Source: Amaranthus tricolor
Lineage: Eukaryota; Streptophyta; Magnoliopsida; Caryophyllales; Amaranthaceae
Assembly: GCF_026212465.1 (NCBI RefSeq)
Contig: NC_080049.1
Coordinates: 8,195,133 to 8,259,132, forward strand
Length of the DNA: 64,000 nt
Reading direction: 5' to 3'
Below are positions 56,944-64,000 of the stretch, one piece after another. Every line of letters begins with the position of its first letter. Positions within the stretch are counted from its first letter, which is position 1. The notes beneath the pieces are model-generated. The model had not been told where the DNA came from. It saw only the letters and a program-made list of their open reading frames with translations, and did no database searches. The position numbers and the translations under genes are program-made.

Positions 56944-57199
56944 TTTTAATTGAGGCTCAAAGATATGTTATATGCTCTAACACGCTCTCTCGCACGAGAG
57001 TCCATGGGCTAAAAGTGTGGATACAGCACAGACCTTCCTTATATTTTGCGCTAAATATTCCACTTTAAATGAGGAGTGGTTGTGATTTGAACCCGTAACC
57101 TTTTGTCACGTTGGCTCTGATACCATGTCAAGAAACTAACTCAATTAAAAGCTTAATCTGATGATTGAGACGCCAGAATTTATTATATACTCTAACAAT
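56944..57199 (-). mobile_element. TRIM-like retroelement remnant with Met PBS
   Basis: The minus strand has TGTTAGAGTATATAATAAAT...TTTCTTGACA (57199 to about 57128, a 72-base LTR-like unit) followed at once by TGGTATCAGAGCC, the initiator Met tRNA primer site. A second, shorter copy of the unit's end (ATGTTATATGCTCTAACA) lies at about 56962-56978. This is the layout of a terminal-repeat retrotransposon in miniature, with its 3' end cut off. Confidence 0.6.
57116..57127 (-). other. Primer binding site of the TRIM-like element
   Basis: TGGTATCAGAGCC on the minus strand, adjacent to the LTR-like end TTTCTTGACA. Confidence 0.6.
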
Positions 57200-58119
57200 A
57201 AACCAATTAAGTTATTAATCACAACAAAAATTATTTAAAAATATAGAAAGTATATTTTAATAATTAAATTGACCATAAATGAGGAAATTCTAAGAAAAAT
57301 ACAAAGCTCACATTGGAAGTTTAGAACGTAACAACACAATTACAAAGGACTAGAATAACAACAGTACAATACAAACATAAAGTACATCATCAGGCGCACA
57401 TACTGCATGCCATCTTTATTTAAATTTCTAAACACACCATTAACTTAAGTTTAACTTAACTAAAACTTTTTTGTGTTCACCAATCCTCAATCCCGAGACC
57501 TTGATTCCACACATCTCTAGCCCTTTTTGCTCATCCTGCATCAACAAACACCAATGGCAAACAAATTTTTAGCTAAACGGTTTTGTATACTATTAAAGAA
57601 AAATTTCCGTTAATAGTCTAATTTTTCACCTATCAATTGTAAATAATCTCATCTTTGAATTATTTTCTAATAATTTAACATTTGTAATATATTTATTCAC
57701 AAGATACCAAATTACTAATTATAGGTAATAATATGGTATGCTGCCAACAAAATAAAACAAAGGTTGCAATATTTATAGCGAACTAAGGACAAATCAAAAA
57801 GTGGAATTATTCACAACGAACGAGCAAAAAATTGAATGATTGATTTCAACTTTTCCTACTTTTAATTAATATTGATAAATAAATCAAGCTTATTATAAAC
57901 TTAATCCAGTTTTATGTATAAAACGATACATTAGAGAGTTGTTTACTCGTTTGTGGTTTTAATTTATTTGTTGTTTCTATAAAAATGTATAATTAGATTC
58001 TTTTAAATGCTGAAAATATTATTGTATTGAATAATAGAATTAATTAACAACAAGTGGAGACCTTAAAACGTTTGTTAGCTACAACAAAGGTTTTGGAGTT
58101 TTTCATTATAAATTAACAG
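57200..58119. other. Gene 3' side, including possible 3' UTR exon
   Basis: At 57541 the minus strand has an acceptor TTGATGCAG/GATGAGC, followed by about 140 bases and AATAAAG near 57417. This could be a terminal exon of the histidine-rich gene at 58813, whose stop codon is followed by TT/GTAAGTTTTC. The rest is AT-rich without features. Confidence 0.35.
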
Positions 58120-58696
58120 GAAATTCCACAGGATAGTATCAAACTTTTATTAAACGCGAGTGGTAGTATTTTTATAGGATTTTACCACGTGGTAACATTC
58201 AGTTTATGCACTATTTAACTACTATAGTATTTTCCGTTAAATTTTTAGCAATTTCCGTTTAATTTACTATTTTGACGTTTCTACCCTTATTAAGTGTTGG
58301 TTGTTGTCTTTATATCTTTCCCTAAACTATTTTTATGCTTTTAAATGTTTAATTACTTTTTTGACGTTTAATTCATCGTTTAATTTATCAATGCCCTTAA
58401 ATGTTGTAAAAATTTTGTTACAACTTACAATATTTGAAAGCGTTAATGTATTAAACGATAAATTAAACATTTGAGAGCATAAAAATGGTTTGGGGCAAAT
58501 TATAAAGACAACAACTAACACTTAATAAAGGTAGAAACGTTAAAATGATAAATTAAATGGAAATTGACAAGAATTTAACAGAAAATGCTACGGCAATTAG
58601 ATAAGACATAAACTGAATGCTATCATAAGGAAAAATTTTATAAAAATGCTACCACTTATGATTCATAAAAGTTAAATGCTATCACGTGGAACTTCT
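58120..58696. mobile_element. Long-inverted-repeat element, about 577 bp
   Basis: Two arms of about 250 bases are inverted copies. Left: AAATTCCACAGGATAGTATC, then GTGGTAGTATTTTTATA and AAGTGTTGGTTGTTGTCTTT. Right: AAAGACAACAACTAACACTT, then TATAAAAATGCTACCAC and ATGCTATCACGTGGAACTTC. A short centre lies near 58380-58440. CACGTG occurs at 58191 and 58683. It sits in the inferred 3' UTR intron of the histidine-rich gene. Confidence 0.75.
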
Positions 58697-58812
58697 CTAA
58701 ATAAAATCTATTTTACTTTTGCATACTTTTTTCAATAGACGGGAGTAATTAATTAACAAACCTTATAAATAACAAAAACAAACAAATGTATTATGGAAGA
58801 AAACTTACAATT

Positions 58813-59157
58813 TTAATCGCTGTCACTGTCACTGTTACTGTTATAACCATGATGGCCATGGCCATAGCCATGACCATGGTGTTTGTGAGATGACATGCCA
58901 TGTTTCTTTATCTTATATCCACCAAATCCAGAATGATGATCACCATGGTGCATGTGACTCTGATGATGTCCCATTCCAGAAGCATGACCATGTACCATCC
59001 CAGGAACATGATGAACATAACCATGACCACCAACATGGCCAGAAAATGGGGCCATGAGGTGGCTGTCATGGGGTTGATGATGGCCTACACCCATGTGATG
59101 ATGATTATCATAACTGTGGTTGTTGTGTTGATTAGGGTAGAATGAAAATGGGTTCAT
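58813..59157 (-). CDS. Histidine/glycine-rich small protein 1
   Basis: 114 residues, of which about 30 are His, plus many Gly, Met and Ser. Starts MNPFSFYPNQHNNHSYDNHH and ends in an acidic NSNSDSDSD tail. There is no signal peptide or membrane helix, so it is probably cytosolic or nuclear. His-rich clusters suggest binding of Ni, Zn, Cu or Co, but that is inferred from composition. I do not recognise a named family. The start is the first ATG, about 115 bases after a TATA box. A consensus donor follows the stop by five bases, suggesting a 3' UTR intron. The upstream poly-T run (59200-59219) would lie in the 5' leader. Confidence 0.75.
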   Translation of the reverse strand: MNPFSFYPNQHNNHSYDNHHHMGVGHHQPHDSHLMAPFSGHVGGHGYVHHVPGMVHGHASGMGHHQSHMHHGDHHSGFGGYKIKKHGMSSHKHHGHGYGHGHHGYNSNSDSDSD

Positions 59158-59270
59158 GGTTACTTCAAATTCAGCTGATATTACTTATTTTGGGTGTTTT
59201 TTTTTTTTTTTTTTTTTTCCCTTTTTTATGTTTATTGATCAGCTGATTGTAACGAAGAGATTTCTCGATG

Positions 59271-59288
59271 CACATATATATATAAGTG
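59271..59288 (-). promoter_or_regulatory. TATA box of histidine-rich gene 1
   Basis: Minus-strand TTATATATATATGTG lies about 115-130 bases before the ATG, which fits a core promoter with a leader of roughly 90 bases. Confidence 0.5.
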
Positions 59289-59491
59289 TTGGGATTCTGG
59301 TATAGAGGAGTGAGTTAAACGAATATATACTCTTTTTTAACTTCTAAAATTTTTTAGTTGTGCCACTAAATTTTTATTCTCTGTGTCTCAAATTAATTGC
59401 TACATAAAATTCTATATTATTGTATTTATTTTTTTAAATTTAGGAATACTGAAAAAAAAATCTTACCCTGAAATGGTTTAATAAATGCCCT

Positions 59492-59496
<5 letters not shown>

Positions 59497-59570
<74 letters not shown>
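59497..59570. repeat. (AT)n microsatellite
   Basis: About 36 AT units upstream of histidine-rich gene 1. Confidence 0.95.
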
Positions 59571-59572
<2 letters not shown>

Positions 59573-60159
59573 TTAGATTATTTCCCTATCAACATCCAAA
59601 GAAAATTTTGAAAACTAAAACCCACATTTGTTCAAATATCAATCGTGAAATTGAGGATGTGTTTTGGGATTGGAATATTTGAGTTTGAGTTAAAAAATTA
59701 ATATATCAGTTAATGAATATATTCTAAACTTATCATTGGGACCTTCACTTCTATCACTTTCAAAAAGAACTTCCAATTTTGGCCGTAAATTTGTCATATT
59801 AATTTGGAGAATCTAATTAAAATAATGTTTTCTTTTTTTTTTTTGGTATTTGATTGGAATAAGATCCCCCATTAATTGATTATAATAACCAAAAAAATTC
59901 GGTGGAAACAAAAGTTCAGGTATATATCAACGGTCAATTTGATTGATATCAATAATAGTAATAAAAATAATTTATCGTCTAAATATTTAACAAATGTACT
60001 ATATCATTCCCCTAATAATAAAATATTAGTCATAATTTTTTTCACAAATTTTAATTATATGCTATGCGTTCGACTTGTCAACAATACTACCGCAATAAGA
60101 CCCTCAACGTATGACCGCCGGTGATTGCTTTGCGCATGATTACATATGAGAGAGGCTTA
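59571..60159. other. Intergenic, no gene found
   Basis: AT-rich with an open frame at 59876-60124 lacking features. Confidence 0.4.
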
Positions 60160-60960
60160 TGAGCAACACCAACAAATTGCTGAGTTGATGCGTTAATCTA
60201 CTTTTGTGAAGAAATACTCGCCTAAAAGTATGTGAAGAAACACTTCGATGTTATTAAAAACCTTGAACAAATTTTTAGCATGGCACACATGACAGGCACA
60301 GGCTTCCCCTGAATTGATCCACCAAGATGAATTATCCTGCACAACATTCAAGCATGAGTCATTTTAGTTTTAAATCCAAATTGGATTCACCAAATCAGTT
60401 TGTGTTTGGAGTGCCTTTGTTTTGATGCTTTTGGCTTGAAGAAGACAAACCTTTCATCTTATTTTTGTAAACATAGCAGTCTTTCTTGTGGTGTTCAGGC
60501 TTTTAAAATTCTCAACTCTCATTGTCGGATTTCTTTGTGGACTTTCCATTGGAAAATTTTTATGTTTACCCTTTTTTAACACTTGTGGATGCATTTCCTT
60601 AATTACCATGTTCAACTATGTTCACCATATCCTTTGGATTAGAGTTAAGTTGTCCGGATACCCAATTCTTTAAGGAGATGGATAGCTGATTTAGTGAGAT
60701 TCATATCCTTCGTTTTATGTTTAAGAGAACATTCAACATCTTTTTATGTATGGGGTGATTTGTCAATAATACCATAAACAACAAATATTTCATCCATATT
60801 GAATTTATATTGCTTTATTTTAACATATATCCTTTAAATCTCATGAAGCTGATCCATGATAGAGCGAAAATCAAAAACTACTTTTATTATTTAAGAAATT
60901 AATATTCATAGCCCTAAGTGGTATGTATATGGAGCAGAAAAAAAAAACACAAATATGAAT
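60160..60960 (-). pseudogene. Ty1/copia gag-protease fragment (copia-C)
   Basis: Minus strand: gag motifs MDQLHEI, then KFNMDEIFVVYGIIDKSPHT and KDVECSLKHKTKDMNLTKSA (60870-60690), a zinc-knuckle remnant KPEHHKKDCYVYKNKMKG (60500-60450), and a protease start SSWWINSGEACACHVCHAKN (60340-60280). The protease Asp is replaced by Asn (INSG), as in the first element of the window. Several stops and frameshifts. No LTRs seen. Confidence 0.65.
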
Positions 60961-61015
60961 CAATATCAATTGATGCATAATTTGATGATAAATTTCCAAT
61001 TGAACTAATGCTACT

Positions 61016-61017
<2 letters not shown>

Positions 61018-61050
<33 letters not shown>
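61018..61050. repeat. (AT)n microsatellite, short
   Basis: About 16 AT units. Confidence 0.9.
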
Positions 61051-61056
<6 letters not shown>

Positions 61057-61074
61057 TCCTTTTAGATTACCTTT

Positions 61075-61328
61075 TGGTGTTCTGCCCTCTTTCTTCTCTC
61101 GTTTCTTTTATTATTAGTTTTTTGTTTTCTTTTATTGTTGTGTAGTTGGTTTTACTTATTTATTTAATTTATAAGCATTTAATTTATCTTTTTCGTGTAG
61201 TTACGTCTCTTTATCTTTCTCGAGCCGGGGGACTCCTTTGGCCGCGCTCTCCTTTATGGGTATGAGTTGCCGCTGTCCTTTCCTCCCCAGACCCTATCCA
61301 TAGTTTGATGATATATATATATATATAA
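61075..61328 (+). mobile_element. Probable LINE (RTE-type) 3' fragment
   Basis: The part CTCGAGCCGGGGGACTCC (61219-61236) followed by GGGTATGAGTTGCCGC and CCTCCCCAGACCC is a conserved 3' end known from plant RTE LINEs and related SINEs. It ends TTTGATGATG before a short AT run. Only the 3' untranslated part is present. Confidence 0.5.
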
Positions 61329-61580
61329 CTGTTATAGAACAAACAAGAAAAAAGACTAGTTTAATAAATGAGAGAGTCCATTTCCTTATAAATCACACAC
61401 CAATTGCATTTTAGAGACAATATGGGACAACAAACAATATATTTTATTCTATTTTTTGGATGAAATCCATATCTTAAAACATAACATTACAAATTCTTTC
61501 ATTCAACTACAATCTTCAATCAATATGTTTTATTCTTGAACATGAAATATCATAATCCTTAGCTGCTCACGTGTCAGCAT
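61329..61580 (-). other. Possible terminal exon region of histidine-rich gene 2
   Basis: The minus strand has an acceptor ATATGCAG/AG at 61583 and, about 55 bases on, GAATAAAACAT, a polyadenylation-like signal. Depending on which AG is used, the coding end would be a two-residue or a 16-residue tail (MLTREQLRIMIFHVQE). Inferred only. Confidence 0.35.
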
Positions 61581-61825
61581 CTCTGCATATAATTCCCAAA
61601 GTAAACGGTTAGGTACACTTCAACAATCATCTTAAATATTTTTAGATATTTGTTGTATCAGAGTTTAACGTGACAGAATATGTCATGACTCCAAATCTAA
61701 TTTAACTTTCACTTGAAGCAGAATGCTTAGCATCAGCTATGAGAAGAATTTTTGCTACTTATGTATAATTCTAGCTTAAATGGTTTTGTGTGAGCTGAGC
61801 GTGATAGAATGTATTAAACTATAGA

Positions 61826-62155
61826 GAAATTATCAATGGTATTTTTGTATTTTTGCACTTTATCTTTTGTATTCCTGTGTGTTTTTTATTATCAATAATA
61901 CCCCCATTATTTCATGCTAATTACAGCCGTGATATTAATCACGTTTTTGCTGTTATTTTGCCGTTAAATTCTTTTACAAACAAACTGACCATGGTTTATT
62001 TTTAAAAGAATTTAACGGCAAGATAACAACAAAAACGTAATTAATGTCACGATTTTAATTAGAATTAAATATTAGGGGTATCAATGATAATCAAAAAAAA
62101 TATAGGGGTGCCAAAGATAAAGTGGAAAAATACAAAGATATCATTGATAATTTCC
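61826..62155. mobile_element. Long-inverted-repeat element, 330 bp
   Basis: Arms of about 150 bases: left GAAATTATCAATGGTATTTT and TTGCCGTTAAATTCTTTTA, right TAAAAGAATTTAACGGCAAG and GATATCATTGATAATTTC. No coding content. It lies in the inferred intron of histidine-rich gene 2. Confidence 0.8.
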
Positions 62156-62702
62156 CAAAAATATATTTAAGGATTCAACCATGGTTATCAGAATTCCGAT
62201 TCCGATCAATGATCGTACGAGTCTACAATCCAAATGTTAAGTAGGATCGTATGATACTATTAAGATCAAGAATATGAGTGATTGGATTAACACAATCATA
62301 CGATACAACGATCTAATTCTACAAAGGTAGTTTTAATCATAAATGAATCTTAAACTCTACCTTTTATCGTATATGTAAGTATAAGTCAAATATATATTGT
62401 CTCTACAATTTAGAAAATTCATGTACATACTAATTTGCAGTTCATAAATAATAATTTAAATTATTTTTTACTGTTGAAAACTTTAAAGATGAATTAAAAT
62501 GAACAAATATAACTAATAATCAATTTATAGAATCTTACGTTCTTATGATCTGATTCTACGAATTTCGATTCTACTCCTTATCAATCTTAGGTAAGATTCC
62601 GATTCTAACAACAATAAATTCAACTATCAAACTTTTGATTGAGTTGGTCATATGCATACTTTACAAAAATAAATGGGAGATGAAATTTATAAGAATTCTT
62701 AC

Positions 62703-63098
62703 TTTTAAGTGTTTATTAGCTCCTTCCTTGTGTTGATGACTCTTCTTAACATGGTTTATGACTACCCTCTCCTCGATCTTCCTTTCGATAACAATTGTTT
62801 CCGATTCCTCAACATCGGAAGCAATTTGAGATCCATGCCCAAAACATTGTCTTAGCTTATGACCTCGAGGATGACTAACATGATCATGGTACGTTGCATG
62901 CCCATTTTTATACTCATGACCTTGCTTATTATGGTGCCCTACATTGGGTTGATGCTTCTTAATAGCATGATCATTTTTATGTTCATTTCCTGGTTTCTGC
63001 CAGAAGTGTAAATGATGTTTTTTCTCATTGTTTTGTGCTACATTTTGGTGTTTATTTTGATCAAGTTGTGCATGCTTGCACATTTGCAAGGTAGCCAT
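62703..63098 (-). CDS. Histidine-rich small protein 2, first exon
   Basis: Starts MATLQMCKHAQLDQNKHQNV. The exon codes for 132 residues, about 21 of them His, with Lys, Asn and Gly. Motif-like repeats are of the form H-x-x-K-x-x-H (PGNEHKNDHAIKKH; HEYKNGHATYHDH). An acidic and Glu-rich part follows (SDVEESETIVIERKIEERVV), then KSHQHKEGANKHLK. A strong donor AAA/GTAAGAATTC at 62702 ends the exon in phase 0; the open frame runs on to 62661, but those codons are probably intron. The start follows a TATA-like site by about 80 bases. Metal binding is inferred from composition. It lies 3.5 kb upstream of, and on the same strand as, the other His-rich gene; sequence similarity is only in composition. 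Confidence 0.7.
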
Positions 63099-63177
63099 GC
63101 TTGCTATATGTTTTTCTAAAATATAAATTATATGGAATTAATTGATGAATTGGTACATAATGAGAAGAAATTAACAT

Positions 63178-63188
63178 GATTTTTATAG
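63178..63188 (-). promoter_or_regulatory. TATA-like box of histidine-rich gene 2
   Basis: Minus-strand CTATAAAAATC lies about 80 bases before the ATG. Confidence 0.45.
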
Positions 63189-63189
63189 T

Positions 63190-64000
63190 ACTTATGTTTT
63201 AGTGGGTATTTTTCTTTTTCCTCCACTCTTTCATTTTATAATCTAATATTGCATAATGGACTTAATGGTACATATTCTTATATGATCAAGTGTTATGCTT
63301 ATTGTTTTATTTTAATTGTACATCACTTTTCATATGATATTAAGTCGATTTAAAGAATCATATATATAAATATAATGTTTTTACGATTTTCATATAATAA
63401 GATATATACTAATTAAGATTTTAGCCGATCTCAAACATGAAGTCTTCATCGGTTATATTGATGAACTCCTATATGGCTATATCACATTTTCTGATTTAAT
63501 CAATTGTCCTTAGCAATACTAATTTATATGTTTTATGCTTATTGTTTAGGAACTACTATATGGTAAACATTTTTTTAATGTTTATCCGACCCAGATCATG
63601 CTCGAAACCGAATTTGTTCCGGCTAAAACCTACTTAACCCGAACAAATTTTAGATCGAACTGCTGTAAACCTGAACCAATTTTTGACATAAAAGTATGAT
63701 AGACTCATATTCAATCATCTTATTAGTTAATCTAATAAAGTGTTAGATATTTTAATAAATTAAATTTTATAAATACATGGTTTCATATATTTAGAGTAAA
63801 TAATCAATGGTTAATGTTTACTTTTAATCGAATTAGATGAAAATTGATAGAAATTTATAATTTTAATTTCCAGTCAAACAAGTAAAAATAACAAAGTAAT
63901 AATGATTACTAATTGATTTGCATTTTAACTATCTTGCTTTAAGTATCTTGTCATCAATTAAAAAATGACAAACAACTTAATTTGATATTGATTCAATCGA
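63190..64000. other. Promoter side and AT-rich flank, no gene found
   Basis: 63560-63690 has CCGAAC/CCCGAACAAATT motifs like those in hAT MITE arms, but no ends were identified. Otherwise nothing recognisable. Confidence 0.4.

Noticed and set aside
57460..57541. Coding exon of a further gene on the minus strand (frame with KRARDVWNQGLGIEDW)
   Set aside because: Tempting, but in that frame a TGA falls directly after the acceptor and no upstream exon could be linked. Kept only as a possible 3' UTR exon.
58900..59145. 81-codon Met/Thr-rich frame on the plus strand
   Set aside because: It is the complement of the His-rich coding exon, where CAT/ATG codons mirror each other.

Overview
This is nuclear DNA from a flowering plant, very probably a eudicot. 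The evidence is spliceosomal gene structure, a plant-type COX17, Ty1/copia, CACTA, hAT and Cassandra elements, and AT-rich intergenic DNA. A Caryophyllales-like host is a guess from the look of the genes and is not proven here. Host genes are few and small. All four that I can support lie on the minus strand: COX17 (coding exon 5551-5778, probable leader exon near 10494-10655), a four-helix membrane protein of the DUF7865 type (14348-14782), and two histidine-rich small proteins (58813-59157 and 62703-63098). The rest is mostly transposable elements, many nested inside one another.

Layout. 1-4676: 3' part of a decayed plus-strand Ty1/copia element ending in a 210-bp LTR. 4677-10700: COX17, with a likely 4.7-kb leader intron holding a 64-bp tandem repeat, a Stowaway-type MITE and a purine/pyrimidine-rich element. 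10700-14340: degenerate repeats, an LTR-like fragment and a Cassandra-type LTR carrying a 120-bp 5S rRNA-like sequence. 14348-15420: the DUF7865-type gene with a leader intron and an upstream ORF. 17468-28637: a hAT-type element split by a long-TIR element and a 9-kb CACTA transposon, itself holding a 1.6-kb solo LTR; a second hAT element sits directly against the first, sharing its 8-bp target duplication.

28979-29808 is a possible solo LTR. 30641-52905 is one old minus-strand Ty1/copia element (copia-B) stretched to 22 kb by insertions: a nearly full copia element with both LTRs (copia-A, 31793-37127), hAT-type MITEs, a plus-strand CACTA (from 39331) containing a SIRE-like solo LTR and a 3.1-kb hAT-type element, another hAT-type MITE, and a 2.8-kb solo LTR. 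53045-53919 is a fold-back element with inverted internal minisatellites. 54491-56943 is a CACTA-family derivative carrying gene-like sequence, followed by a TRIM remnant. 57400-63190 holds the two histidine-rich genes, with long-inverted-repeat elements in their inferred introns and copia and LINE fragments between them.

How the parts relate. The transposons are mostly dead: nearly every in-frame stop I could assign is explained by C-to-T or G-to-A change. Insertion order can be read from target-site duplications, several of them perfect. I did not find a new enzymatic system. The most unusual features are the nesting itself, the tandem hAT insertion into one target, the 5S-bearing LTR, the gene-like cargo in CACTA and hAT elements, and the histidine-rich gene pair. 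Exon and UTR limits are inferred from splice signals only, without transcript data.
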